DNA from: Ophioderma brevispina
Taxonomy: Eukaryota; Echinodermata; Ophiuroidea; Amphilepidida; Ophiodermatidae
DNA length: 64,000 nucleotides
Direction: 5' to 3'
Assembly (NCBI GenBank): GCA_023653785.1
Contig: JAMKCH010084931.1
Span: forward strand, 32,838-96,837
Each line of letters begins with the position of its first letter. Position 1 is the first letter of the stretch. The translations under genes and the position numbers were made by a program. Shown piece by piece: positions 1 through 11,785 of the stretch. The notes beneath the pieces were generated by a model. It was not told the DNA's origin, ran no database searches, and saw only the letters and a program-made list of their open reading frames with translations.

Positions 1-539
1 GCTTCTATTCTGGTTCCAGTAAGGTCTGTTCCAGAAAGGTACTGGTATGACTCATACGGTTGAAGTACTACATCCTCGGTGGCACCTTGAGCAGTTTCTA
101 TGTGAACACGTGTCTCCTTTGCTTGTGAAGAGATAGAGAACTGAGAGTGGCTATATGACAATGGTGTGTAAGAGGCTATGTAATACTCTAAACCTTGCTG
201 ATTGTTAGGTAGGGCAAGAAAACCATCAGGATTATAGTAGTCATCATTCATACCGTGTACAGAAATAAAGACCGAAGACCTTACTATAATGGTTCTGTTT
301 TGGAGACCATGTCCAGAAAGTTGAGCTGAAGTCGGTAGGATGATTTCAGCGTGCTGTGATCTTGTTACCTTTATATCTGCAACAAAGTCAATTCCAGTGA
401 CAAGAACCTGAACATCAACTGGGGTATCAACTGTCGTACTTATTAGAATCCTCGGCGTATTATTACTTAATCCATCCGTTGCCGTTGGTATTGCAAAAAC
501 AAACTCTTGATTCCAAAAATTGCAGTCCAGTAGAAAACC
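1..539 (-). CDS. IgGFc-binding domain exon, copy 1 (runs off the window)
   Basis: Acceptor TTTTTCCAG at 541-540. Apart from one frame slip near 515-519 (five A on the plus strand where copy 2 has four), the reading is open to the window edge. It contains NQEFVFAIPTATDGLSNNTP, RILISTTVDTPVDVQVLV, EIILPTSAQLSGHGLQNRT, VFISVHGMNDDYYNPDGFLA, LPNNQQGLEYYI and VVLQPYESYQYLSGTDLTG. These match the N-terminal IgGFc-binding domain, with N-glycosylation sites NNT and NRT. At nucleotide level it closely parallels copy 2, so the pair arose by duplication. Confidence 0.85.
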
Positions 540-3500
540 CTGGAAAAATAATTTCATTATTGTGTTCAGGTTTTCTCAGTGATCAACATAATATTAATCT
601 TGTCCTTGTGCTTGGGTAGGCAAAGGAAACATTTTGAATTCCCAAGAGGTAAATGTTACACATTAAGCTGTGCTTATGTTTATGGTTATCGTAGTGCCCA
701 AATAAGTAGTTAATTTTCTTTATGATCATCTTACTAAAATTGTTATTTAAAGATGATCGTTTCTCAAGACTTGATATAATGTAGAGACCCTCCCACCCAA
801 ATTGTTTTGTGAAATCTACAAAAAGTCCAATCATAATTCATAATCATAATTGAAACTTCTCATCTACGAATGCGTAAAAACACAATTTGATAAACGCACA
901 TTTTCAACATTGGTTAAGAACTTACCTTCTGTGGGCAAAGTCTGATGGATTGATGTTGAGCTGACTGAAACCGAATAATTAATAAGAATAATAATAAAAT
1001 CTTTCATAAACAATTGCAATTCAATTTGCAAAACCACAATAGCTAAAGTCTGATTTTTGCTGTGTAGCATAAAACATTTTTAAAAGTGGGTGACGGTGAC
1101 CCGATTATGATCCAAATTTTCATATCATGTTTTATCCTTCACATTGAAGCATATCACCAAAACCATTTGATTACAAATTATGAGTTAAAATCGGCACAGC
1201 CGTTTGGATAGTAGAAGCAAAAATGTGTACTAAAGTGGCCCATAGACAGTGTGTATGTTAATAAATGTGGTATATACCACACTTGTGAGACTTTTTTGTT
1301 TTTTGTTCAATAAAATCAAAAGGATACATTTCCTGGGTCTAAAATTTCACTGGGGTACCGGTAATGAAAAAATATGAACTTCTGATACCAAAATCTCCAT
1401 TTTGATGGAGTAAAGTGGGAGACGAGGTTGTCGATCGGGTCACCCACCTTCAAGACTTAACATTATGTTAGGGTAAAGGAACTTTAGCGTTACACCAGAG
1501 AAGATGAGAAAGAAGAAGGAGATGCTTCGATTTTGAAATCCGATTACACAGGATTACTCTCATTCACCGGCTCATTGTTGGGAAACTTCAAGGGCCGCTC
1601 GATTGGACTTTGAAGTAACCTTTGTTCATCCGACTCAAGCTTGATCAGTTGGAAAAGTTCCACACCAGGAAGTATTGACACAAAGGGCTACTAAAACAGT
1701 TTAGTAATTTCCAGTCTAAATGTCTCTGTTGGTAAGGAACTCCGCGTTTGTTCTGACCAATAATTATTTTTATTCGTTGGCAAAATTAATTTTGAGGAAA
1801 GGAAAAAAACAGGAACTTTTAACGAAAGAAAACAGCAAAATCACCCCTTTTGTGGTTCAGCTAAACCTTGATTTAATGTTTTGAGGTCAAATAAAGTGAT
1901 GTCTTATTTTAAGCCTGATTATACATATCCGGGTTATTCATTGTGAAATATGGATTGATGGATATGATTAGATCAATGCATTTTGATATTCACCCCAACC
2001 ACACCGGTTTGGTCCGAAGTGTCAAAAGTATGTTCAAATGCTTTTGAAAATTTGGGGTCAAAGGTATCGTAAGTGATGCAGAAGAGTTACGTTTCGCTTT
2101 ACTGGTTCACGACCATGGTATGGTTCTGTGCAATGCAAAATTAGTTGAAACTGAAGAATGGAATATTTTTGGGATTAATGACAGGTCTATGTAAGTTCTC
2201 CGGCAGTAGCGCATGTCTTGATCCAATCAATCGGTTTTAGGGCAATTAAGATGAATAGGCAAATGAACAGTTTATCTTTGAAGTAAGGTGAACCCATCTC
2301 CTTCTTCTCATATTCTTGTTACACGAAGTTAATTATTAAAATGCCCCCAAAAATGAATTCTTAATATAAAATCAAACTAGCTAGTTTTATCGAGATTGTA
2401 AGTGTGCAGGCGCAGATAGTGACGTGTCTCTTAAGGATTTATTGGCATGAATCTATCGCACATATTTAATGAAATAGCCCTAAATAAGATGCACCAGATG
2501 GTTTTCATGACAATTTGGGAGTATCATTGCTAAGAAATCTCGTTTCACGTGTAACTTTCGTGGCAGTAGGTAGCCGAATTAAGGAAGCCGCTATGTTTAT
2601 TATTTGCGCTATCGTTCTGCCAAAGCTGTGAACTTCACTCGTATATTTATGTTTATGTTGCTGACCCCGATAGTGAGGCGTTTGGTCCAGTGGAAAAGGC
2701 ATGACTCATGTCATTAGACCGGTTTTGAATGTGAGTAGAGCCCGCGAGGCCAATGTGTTGGTCCCTTGGCAAGACCACCACCGCTTTATCTCCCTTGTCT
2801 CTCTCTACCCAGGAGTGACATGGGGAGCTGTTAGTGGTGTCATCTTGTGTGCCGAAATGTACAAATGTGACATATCCTATTACAGCGAATTTTTAAATGA
2901 AGCGCTTTGAGACGTTTGCAAAGCGCTATGTAAATACTTGCCAGTTTATTTTTATTTTTTTAAGTAGCAAGACGAGGCTTGTGGCGACTGGTGATGAATT
3001 CGCATGATATATTTTCTCTAGCACTTCGTTCGGGTATTGGGTGAATACGTTGTAAATTAGCACAGGGAATGAAAGATGCAGCTTTCATGATTGCTGTACA
3101 GTCGGTACATTTGTCGGAATATATGAAAATTATAATAAAAATATAATAAAATTAATATAAATTAATTTTTAAATAAATAAATATTAATATATTATTTTAA
3201 TAATATAATATTAATTAATAATATTCAATATAAAAAATTTAATAATAAATTAAATCTGAATTATTTGCGCAAGGATACTCGATTGAACATGAAAAACCAT
3301 CTGATCGCTCCGTCTTGTTGGGATATTACAATATCAATACAAAAATAGAATTAAAAAAGCCCAATAGATTAAAACGGACAACCAGGCAATTGCTTATAAA
3401 TTCATGTTAAAATGGGTAAAAAATCTCTTATATAAAATATTACACATTCCCAAATAACCGCGAAAATATAACACCCATCAAAATAAGCAAAACTATATTA

Positions 3501-6500
3501 ACCGCGAACAATAATTACTGAATTACTCAAATCGTGACAAGGACCAATAGAAAAAAATGGGCAAAAGCACAGCCAAAATGGAGCCTCTAATTTGGAAAAA
3601 TAGTGTTCATACTGAAATGGTATGGTTTAAATATAATAAAATATAAACATACCCGGACGACACTCCTCCCATGTTTTAACACGGCGCCGCGTTTTACCTC
3701 AGTCTTGTGAAAAAAGGAGGATTTATTTCTTCGGCTCGCTTTGCTTTTTAGCAATCAGAATATTATTAGGTACATAAAAAGTTGCTAATGCAATTTGATA
3801 CCTCTTCGCTATTGTATGCGGAGTTTTCTATACTGCAATCTACTTTTAATATAAAACTCTTATTTTATCATCAATATAAATAATTAATATTTTGTAATTT
3901 TAAAAACTACTTCATTTAACAAAACTGATTTTTGTTTCTTTGGGGATGAAATGCGAACAGGTGTCTCCAATCGCGTTCCTGCCTGCTTGTTGTTTGGTGA
4001 ACCCTTTTCCAATTATGTGGTTTTTGATGTTTTATCATGTTCTACATAAAGTAATGCACTTAAAACTGGTTTCTAAATTTAAAAACTTACCTTCTGTCTG
4101 GCAAAGTTGATGTTCTGATGTTGAATCCGTTGTATGTAAAATAATAATAGAATATCCTTAGACCAAAGTCGTCATGAATTTGCACCATTGCATTGATTAC
4201 ATCATATCTTCACATGACGTCAACAAAATGATGTTCCGTGACCACCGAAATAATAAACTATCATCAGTTTGACAAAGACAGGGTGGTCGTGTGGAACGAT
4301 CATCGGGCAAGTCACCGTTTTACCGAGTATCAGGGTGAAAGTAAAATAACAACAACAATAAGAATAATCACACCATTATGTACCTTCGGTGAATTTACCT
4401 TTGTTTTATGCATAGAAAAGTTATTTTTGTGTAATATTTAATTTTATTTAAATAATAAAGGGATATTAATTTTTGCAAATTTCGAGATTTGTTGTAACAG
4501 GATTGCTCTAGTGACAGCCCGTCCTACAACTCATTATTACCTCATGCATCCACTATTATAGTAATTCAACCCATCGTTCACCGTCAAGACAAGTTTTGGG
4601 ACAGGCGTCGATTAGATGGGTGAGAGGAGGCAGAATGTGCGCCGGTTCAACTGTTTCATGAATGAACTAAGATAATCTATCGGTGCTGGCCTTTCAAGTT
4701 TACATGCATGGGAGTGCAAACTTTGTGTTCCTTTGTATCCACACACAGCCCTTTTTAACTATGGGCGCTCTCAAAATCAGTAACATTCAATTCACCTGTT
4801 TCATGGAATTGGAGCAAATGCGAGGCAAAGCTTAGTCAAATGTTTTTGAGAGTTAATGCTAACTTTCATGCGTTTACGTGACTTGAATGATTTAATGGTA
4901 AGCACAGATTGATTTTTCTCTCTGCTATCGGACTTTACGCTTCAATAATTTAGTCGTGGAAATTAATTTTCCCATCCATCCACTGCACACATCCCCTCTT
5001 CATGCCAATACCTCGGAAAAGTATTAGAGGTGACAGGATGGGTTTAACAATCCTATGATAATGATTAGGCCCTAGCCTAGTGCATTCGACAGTATTATCG
5101 CACGCGACCGTTGGGTCATGCAGGCAGCCCGATAAGCCCGAACCGAAGGGTCGATGGCTGCCTGCACTGACCTCATACGCCTCCCCTGGCAGTTTTCAAA
5201 CACCCATTAGGATGAAACGCGTCATGAAAATTGAAAGAAGGATAACCCTTTTTCGCACTGCTCTGCCCTTACTTTTTTTTCAAACAACCCCATCATGTGA
5301 CGATTTGCCTATATAAATGGCTATGAATGTTCTTCTAACCAATTCCAACGCCCACTGTAGTAGGATGTCCAAGGCCCAACGCATACATGCATACCACAAC
5401 ATTACTGGTTTCGTGTCTGCATTGAAAACGATTTTATATTTGTGATTTTGGGTTTCTTGAATTATACTTAATTCTTATTGGCCTACTATTTATATAGAAC
5501 AGATATAGTCCATTTCTCTACTAACCTCCGTACAGGGATGTCATAACATTGACGCAGCTTTTTACGCACGCGTCAAGGTATGCCATCTTTGTGCGCGGTG
5601 TAAAAACGGCCGTCGCTTTAATCCAGCGTGTGCGGTTTACCGGTGCTCCCAACAAATCTCCTCCTCGCTCTGCGTCCCTACGTTTTAGCGCTAAATTTCT
5701 GAACGGCTTCGAACTTGACAATATAACATAAGGAATTTTATATTTAAGATAAATATTTAACGTCAAACGTATCGTCCTTTGAGAGTACAAAACGCTTTAT
5801 CTCGTTAATTAAGATGTACGCATTTCGGAAAGAAACAGTACAAAATCACATTATTTGAAACGGTCTGCGCATGTGAATTCAACTAATACTTTATACGAGA
5901 AACCAATATTTTTTTCAACACTATAATCTAAGTCAGGACTGACACCATAGATTGTAGATACTAAGTTCGCAGAGGGTATATATACGATGCAGACATGTTA
6001 CTTGATATTGAGCAGTAAGTCGATATTAAGTGATTGACGGTATTTCTAGTTGCTACTAGAAGTTGTGACTTGTGGTGACCCGCGTGCATTATCTGATGAC
6101 CCGTGCATTATCTGATGACCCGTACATTATCTGATGACCCGTGCATTATCTGACAGAGCCCAGTGCATTCGTGAAAAATAATGCACGCTGAAAACAATAG
6201 ATAATCTAACACGAGAAGTATATAGTATATATAATAACAACCACAACCATAATAATAATAATATTTTTGTGTCAAGGCTAATCAGGACATTAACATCAGT
6301 TATCTAATTAGTAACGTTGGCGGATTGGCGCCAAGATAGCGATTAATCCCCCTTTTGAAGTTCTGAAAGGTCTGGATTGATGCTACATGAGCAGGAAGGG
6401 CATTCCATAAGCCTAAAGAGAATGGGGGAAATGATCTTCTGTGGGAGGCCAGGTTGGACCTTGGGATTTTCACAGCAAGGTCGTGAGACCTGACTGAGCG

Positions 6501-9500
6501 AGGGTCAACTGAATGGACCAAGATAGCTAAGGCAAATGGTTTTAAACAAACCATTTGCAATTGACTAAATTTAGTAAATACCAATAACATTCTAAACTGT
6601 GCTTTTTACCATAATCATCGTCAAGTATCGTCACCCTGCACGTTATCAACTTGTCAGTACCGCCTTCCATAAACGTTACATCAAACCTCTCAGGCCATTC
6701 AGCACTGTTATCGTCTGTGATGTCAATATCAAAGGTTACAGTGGCGTATCCTCCTATTTCCAGCACTTGTCCGTCTTTGGATGTATAATCAAAGTTTTCT
6801 GTAGTCTCAATGTCTATCGTGGCAAGTGCTAAAATGAACGGATATAAGAATAAAACCTACTACTTTACATCATTATCATTTCATCATGGTTTGCCACTTG
6901 AGGTTAGTAAATAATGGAATTTTAATTTTGCACAATATTGGTGGGTAATTGCATAATTTACACATTCGCTTAATAGGTTTTATAGAATTATGTAATAAGT
7001 ACAGATCTGTAATGCATTAAATCGATGGTTGAGAAACAAGTCTTAAAAATTAACATAGAAGTAAGGCCCTGTGTTGGTCTCCATTGAGATATGACAAAGT
7101 GTTGTTGTGATTTATATGCAACAGGAATTTGAAATAAGTTTACGGTTTTAAGGAGCCGTGGTGTTATAGATTATTTTGGTGCCACAATCTCAAAATAGCT
7201 AAAAGTGAGTTGTCTCTCTGCTTGTCAACCACCGATATACAAGTAGTTTACATAAATTCTAAAAATGTTGATTGGTTAAAACTGTCATGTTACATCATAT
7301 AATTGACCTTAAAAATATACCATTCATATTGTATTAACAAATTGATTGTTTTTGCTTCACAAACTTACTTATCATAGTAGATTCACCACCTTCATTAGTA
7401 ACCACTAAGGTAAGAGTTTCATCTCCTTCACTGACTGAAACAGTAGCCGAGTCGAAATGTAGTGCAACTGAAAGATAATGATTGCCAAAATGTCATAATA
7501 CCAGCTAAAATGCTTAAAAGCGGTCATGTTGAACCACTCTTTGTGCTCATTTCAATTAACATAAATGAAATGAGCGCAATTTCTGGTAAGGTATATGTTG
7601 TCAAACTCCTGGTAAAGTATGTTGTCAAAGTTCGCAGTATGTGGCAACTTGCTGCCCTCAAGAATTTGTTTTTGCTCCTGCGTCATTTTTGTGGTATCGG
7701 CTTGGAATTAGTCGGTTTATGTTTGCTAGAAAGGTTGGTTCCCTTTTAGCAAAACTCCAGTGGAATTTAATCTTGCTTACCAAATTCAAATTACAAAATT
7801 CCTTCTTTTGCGACACATAGAGTAGTCTGAGCTTTACCCTTCATAGGTATGGTTTTAAGTACAAGCATAACTGTGCAAAAAATCATAATATTTCAGAACT
7901 GGGGCACTCCTCAACAAAAAGTGCTATTATTGCTTTAACCTTTAAATAAGGCTGTAAAATCAAGCACTGTCAGATAGAGTTACAGATGAGTAAAAAGTAA
8001 CGGTTTGGGATTTTACTCAAATTATTCTAAATATTTTTGTTCAATTTTGGAATAACGTAACGACACTCAGAAAGTATTGTAAAGACTAGTAACATTCACA
8101 CTCCGTGAAAAACAGCATAATGTCAACGGTGTGATTAAATATTGTTTTCAAAGGCCTCTTTCTCGCCATTCAGTTTCCTGAATTCAACTGTGATGGACGT
8201 GATACCATCTTCTATTGACGTTATCTCATTTCCAGTCCCTATAACCATTCCGATTTTCTCCCGTAAACATTTAAGTAAACCCTACCACACCCTACAATTG
8301 ATTTAGCGGGTGTTTGACATGTTTGAAACCAATTTTGGCATTCCTGTGTCTGCATTCCTTCTGGTGTATAATCGGCAAGTTGACGTTACCCAGCTATTTT
8401 AACCCGCCATTTTGAAGGAACATGATGTAATCAAACGTTTTTCTCTAGGATTCTGGGGAATAAACCTCTGTTTGAAAAACACAATTTTAGCATTAATTAC
8501 GTAATATGTAGTAAAAAACCCATGGTACAATTTAAAATCAATTTGTGATTATGAAATCTTTTTTCTGCATGTTGCAATACTTTTGACCAGTGTGTGTATT
8601 AACCTCGATTTTAATTTTGGTTTGTAGTATAAGGTGATATGCAGGATGGACTGGTACCAAGCATAAAGAAAATATTGCAAAGCAGTAAACAGACTTACCG
8701 TCTGGTATATAGCCAACTCCAGCCGGATAAGCGTACGCGTAAGCAAAATTGTAGCCGTACACATAACCGGTGAACCTGACTTCTTTATTGGAATTCCTTA
8801 CTCTATAGGTACCCTCTTCAACCTGTTTACTGAGGGCGCACATTGTTCCGTCTGTTGTGCTTAACATATCCCAGTTCTTAATCAACTCGTCTTCATTTAA
8901 AATAAATCCTTCCAACATGTCGCAATGTACGATAAGTGTAATATATCTAAACGTAGCCGGATAAACCGGGAATATCATCATATTTCCTACATACAGTTGC
9001 TTGGGCGAAACAAGCACCATACACGCAGCACCGGGTGAACCATTTGGCATATACTGAACAACCAGAACCGGCTTGTCAGATGTAATTGTGGTAACCCCAC
9101 TGCCGCTTCCTTCGTAGAAATTTCTCTTTAATATCCGGATACTACTGCCAGACACTGTAACTTGAACTGTTTCGTTGCCGGCTATTATACGAAACCGGTA
9201 TTCAGCAGGTACTCCAGCGAACGGTCCCACCACAAACTGTACACCCCAAAGATTTATTGGAGGTAGTTGTTCAAGTATTGAATCCCATCCCGTTATATCT
9301 ACAGGTATAATAGCTTTATCTACGCCCGCCATGACAGTAACGGGGTTATCAGCTTCTACTCGGGTTCCAGTAAGATCTGTACCCGAAAGGTACTGGTATG
9401 ACTCGTACGGTTGAAGTACTATATCCTCGATCGCACCTTGAGCAGTTTCTATGTGAACCCGTGTCTCCTTTGCTTGTGAAGAGACAGAGAACTGCGATTG

Positions 9501-9877
9501 GCCATATGTCCATGGTGTGGAGAGATATGTAATACTCTAAACCTTGCTGACTGTTAGGTAGCGCAAGAAAACCATAAGGGATTAGAGTAGTCATAATCCT
9601 ACCATGTACTGAACAAAGGACCGAGGGATTTCTACTATAATAGTTCGGTTGGAGACCATGTCCAGATAGTTGAGCTGAAGTCGGTAGGATTATCTCAGTG
9701 TGCGTTGATCTTGTAACATTTGTATTAGGACACAAAGTCGATTCCAGTGACAAGAACCTGGACATCAACTGGGGTATCAATTGTCGTACTTATTAGAATC
9801 CTCGGCGTATTATGACTTTCAACAGTGTATTGCAAAAACAAACTCGTGATTCCAAAATTGCTGTCCCGTAGAAAGTC
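1..9877 (-). CDS. IgGFc-binding / Calx-beta modular gene (partial, runs off the left edge)
   Basis: Gene-level entry. The recognised exons (minus strand) are 9877-8699 (IgGFc-binding domain, damaged), 7466-7372 and 6822-6610 (one Calx-beta domain in two exons), 964-926 (Ser/Thr linker) and 539-1 (second IgGFc-binding domain, continues beyond the window). All junctions are phase 1, as expected of modules spread by exon duplication. IgGFc-binding N-terminal domains occur in FCGBP-like mucus proteins and are expanded in echinoderms; Calx-beta domains are extracellular calcium-binding sandwiches. The product is probably secreted or membrane-anchored, but neither end is seen. Lesions in the first IgGFc exon mean this may be a decaying gene, or two genes of which one is broken. 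Confidence 0.65.
926..964 (-). CDS. Ser/Thr linker exon before IgGFc copy 1
   Basis: A 39-nt exon between acceptor CGGTTTCAG and donor GTAAGT, phase 1 in and out, encoding (V)SSTSIHQTLPTE. Ser/Thr/Pro-rich, probably a short O-glycosylated hinge. A related but damaged copy lies near 4090-4130. The phase fits the Calx-beta exon upstream and the IgGFc exon downstream. Confidence 0.6.
1085..1455. repeat. Possible miniature inverted-repeat element in intron
   Basis: GTGGGTGACGGTGACCCGAT at the left faces CGATCGGGTCACCCACCTT at the right, giving inverted ends of about 17 bp around 330 bp without coding content. No clear target duplication was found. The region between it and 2670 shows nothing recognisable. 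Confidence 0.35.
2673..2960 (+). repeat. SINE-like element
   Basis: It starts with a degenerate A-box-like stretch (TTTGGTCCAGTGG). The central block around 2768-2830 (CTTGGCAAGACCACC ... CTACCCAGGAGTGACATGGGG) resembles the shared body seen in many marine invertebrate SINEs (CTTGGGCAAGGCAC ... CCAGGTGTATAAATGGG). The tail AAGCGCTTTGAGACG ... AAAGCGCTATGTAAATAC precedes T-rich sequence. Any open reading here is a by-product. Confidence 0.55.
3121..3255. repeat. Extreme AT-rich low-complexity tract
   Basis: About 135 bases almost wholly A and T, made of overlapping AATATAATA/TTAATAAT words. It lies in an intron of the IgGFc/Calx-beta gene. No terminal repeats are visible. The stretch from here to 4085 holds nothing else I can name. 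Confidence 0.7.
4090..4130 (-). pseudogene. Degenerate copy of the Ser/Thr linker exon
   Basis: On the minus strand this reads TTCAACATCAGAACATCA and then CAGACAGAAG before a GTAAG donor, parallel to the 964-926 exon. In phase it would give DSTSEHQLCQTE. The acceptor is missing: where the intact copy has TTTCAG, this one has ATACAACG, so it would not splice. It is a relic of a duplicated module lying between the Calx-beta exon and the next linker. Confidence 0.5.
5050..6226 (+). repeat. Long dispersed repeat, copy A (inverted partner at 20690-22145)
   Basis: Shared landmarks in opposite orientation to 20690-22145 are: a GC-rich hairpin with CATGCAGGCAGCC and GGCTGCCTGCA (5115-5165), the block ATGCCATCTTTGTGCGCG (5580), the TATATCTTAATTAACGAGA-like block (5800), and the direct-repeat block of TGATGACCCGTGCATTATC at 6075-6152. 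It ends with AATGCACGCTGAAAACAA and CGAGAAGTATAT. No transposase reading was found, so it is probably a non-autonomous element. It lies inside an intron of the IgGFc/Calx-beta gene. Confidence 0.65.
6075..6152. repeat. Tandem 19-bp repeat inside the dispersed repeat
   Basis: Four near-identical units of TGATGACCCGTGCATTATC (one with CGCG, one with GTAC). The inverted partner near 20765-20825 has about three more divergent units, so the unit number changes between copies. Confidence 0.8.
6300..6530 (-). mobile_element. LINE fragment: C-terminal tail of a reverse transcriptase ORF
   Basis: The minus strand reads DPRSVRSHDLAVKIPRSNLA, SHRRSFPPFSLGLWNALPAH and then FQNFKRGINRYLG. R(T/S)..(D/L)...(I)PR....(RRSF)......LWN.LP.......(F)K..(I/L)..YL is the standard end of ORF2 in Jockey/CR1/L2-type LINEs. 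Only the last 75 or so residues remain (5'-truncated insertion), in the intron just downstream of the Calx-beta exon. Confidence 0.8.
6610..6822 (-). CDS. Calx-beta domain, second exon
   Basis: Acceptor CATTTTAG. It encodes TLATIDIETTENFDYTSKDG, then LEIGGYATVTFDIDITDDN, EWPERFDVTF and the end CRVTILDDDYG. The DY...DG..L...G.....F.I.I.DD...E..E.F.V.......TILDDD pattern is a complete Calx-beta second half with its acidic calcium ligands. 213 nt, phase 1 in, 1 out, donor GTAAAA. Confidence 0.9.
7372..7466 (-). CDS. Calx-beta domain, first exon
   Basis: Acceptor ACTTTCAG. It encodes (V)ALHFDSATVSVSEGDETL followed by TLVVTNEGGESTMI. F.(S/P)ATVSVSEGD is the standard Calx-beta beginning. It is 95 nt, phase 1 in, 1 out, with donor GTAAGT. 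Reading continues as TMI-TLATIDIETT into the next exon, confirming the pair. Too short and ATG-less to stand out as an ORF. Confidence 0.85.
8699..9877 (-). pseudogene. IgGFc-binding domain exon, copy 2 (frame-disrupted)
   Basis: After the acceptor TTTCCAG the exon opens GLSTGQQFWNHEFVFAI in phase 1. Compared with the second copy at 539-1 it lacks about 11 nt near 9830 and gains a base near 9730, which brings a TAA after GIDFVS. It then changes frame again near 9535. From about 9335 down it is fully open: MAGVDKAIIPVDITGWDSIL, VVGPFAGVPAEYRFRIIAGN, then SDKPVLVVQYMPNG with HCDMLEGFILNEDEL later, all typical of the IgGFc-binding domain. The exon is 1179 nt, a multiple of three, so the lesions cancel overall. 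It ends YIPD G at donor GTAAGT (8698-8693). Several separate lesions make true decay more likely than sequencing error. Confidence 0.75.
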
Positions 9878-10035
9878 CTGGAAAAAATGAAGTTTGGAAT
9901 CATTGGTTAACCCCCGGTGTGAAAGCAGATTATAGTCTGGCGGGAGCCACAGCCGGGGCTCCATAGCGATAACGGAATAAAGCTTGAAATTAATGTTGCG
10001 TGAAGAGTCAAACTGAATTTGAGTGCGCTATTCTT

Positions 10036-10130
10036 ACCGTTGTAGCAGGCCCATGAGACGCGGGTAACATTATGTTCTAACCCCCCCCACCGGGTTGACT
10101 TTAGATCCAACTTTATTTGGGTTTCACCTA
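10036..10130 (-). CDS. Possible upstream exon of the IgGFc/Calx-beta gene
   Basis: A candidate donor ACAACG/GTAAGA ends a reading with NVTRVSWACYNG in phase 1, the phase used by every other exon of this gene. A possible acceptor GAAGTAG lies about 95 nt upstream. The peptide (start GETQIKLDLKSTRWGG) matches no domain I recognise and includes a run of eight G that is unreliable. It could be chance. Confidence 0.2.
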
Positions 10131-11785
10131 CTTCGAATTCAATACAAAATATCAGTAGGACGATATCCCATAAATCTGGACCATTTACGTTAGAAAAAAA
10201 ATTCACTTTACTTGGATGGAAAATTAAAAACGAGTCACAGAATTTTGGTTTCGTAGAAAAAAAATCAAAATAACAGACATTTCAAAGACAGTTTCGAGTG
10301 ATAGTGCAGGTACATTGCTACCTTTAAGCAGAAAGAAACAAATACGAACAACCACATACGAAACGGTGAAGGGGCATGATGTAAAGCTGTAATGACAATG
10401 TAAATCGTTAGAATTAGACAGGTTAATGAATAGATATTTTATATGCTAGCTTTAAAGAACAGACAATAACAATAAATAATGGATTCTCGATAAAAAAGGG
10501 GTAAGGCCGCAGAATAACATTGCATATACCCTTAAAATATAGAGAGAGAGAGAGAGCACGTCATGCACGGTCGTGGCGTTAACTATACCCAGTTATGAAT
10601 GGAAAGAGTTCCATATAAGGCCGTAACAGGATTTCATTGAATCCGGGTTCAACATACCGACAACAGATTGGTAAGAAAAGTGAAAACGTATTTTAAGTTC
10701 CTCTTTCTTTATTTTACAAAAGCAGCGTAATAATATAGGATCAATGGAAACTCGAGGTGATAGCATTGCAGATGCAATGAAGCGTGTGAGAGGTCACATG
10801 TAAAAATACTGTGGCCTACGTGCCAAATTGATACAATAGGAAGATATGGCGGTTATGCAACATACAGCATTGATAGCTTCAGACGTTTACTTAATACTTT
10901 TTGCTTTAAAGCAATCTATATAAATGTTTACAATATTTCCCATATTTCAGTGTAACCCCCTTAACGGCCTTTACTGCTACTATTACGAGTCTTCACCATA
11001 GACCCCTCCCTCGGGTCCACGTGTGATTGAAAACACTCTAAGCGACTGTGAAATATTTACACTAGGACTTCTTCAAACCCATATCCGTGGACCCTCTCCG
11101 AATCTGTAGGGGAAAACGTCTCAAAGTCTCCACCGAGTCGGGGGGGAAGTTACTCCGCCACCAAACCATTAGTCAAAAACACAGGTTCTGGGATACTCGC
11201 CACGGTCTGTCGACGTCCGTATGTGCGACGAGGAACTTAGCCAGACCCAATCAGTGCGGACCAGCTCTTATTGTTTTTTGGGTTTGGCGAAGGATTTAAA
11301 ACGGGCCCTGGGAACTCGAGAGAGCGGTGACAACCACCTGGGGGTTCTTGTCGCACGCGGCACATTGTTTTTCGGAGGCCTCAGGCAGGTGTTCGGCCTC
11401 TTAAGTAAACGGATGTTTCTCGGTTTGATGTTTATTTGACTTTATGATGATGATGCATGTTTATTGCAACTCTAATCAAAAAAAGTAGTGTTATGTATTA
11501 TTCTTATTATCAGTCAAATATCCGGATATATTGCTCATATTACTATACGTTTATAGAGAGAAAATCATTTTTATTTTTTGATAGTTGTCACTCACTATTG
11601 AATAAAGATCTCAATGTAATTTTATTGAATTCAAATCCCTGCGCCTAATGCCATCTAAGTTAAATGCAAGCTTGATGAAGACAATATTTCATTGCTCGTA
11701 TCGCAAATCCTTAGATATCTAACTACTAAAACCAGATATGTCTTGTCTGTCCGGCTAGCATTTCGTTAATTTGACAAGGGCTAAA
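10131..11785. other. Intergenic sequence with no supported gene
   Basis: It contains a short (AG)n run at 10541-10555, and a block at 10930-11040 (ATATTTC...CAGTGTAACCCC) that recurs at 15183-15245, so a low-copy repeat is present. The remaining open frames lack domain or codon signals. Nothing else seen. Confidence 0.6.
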
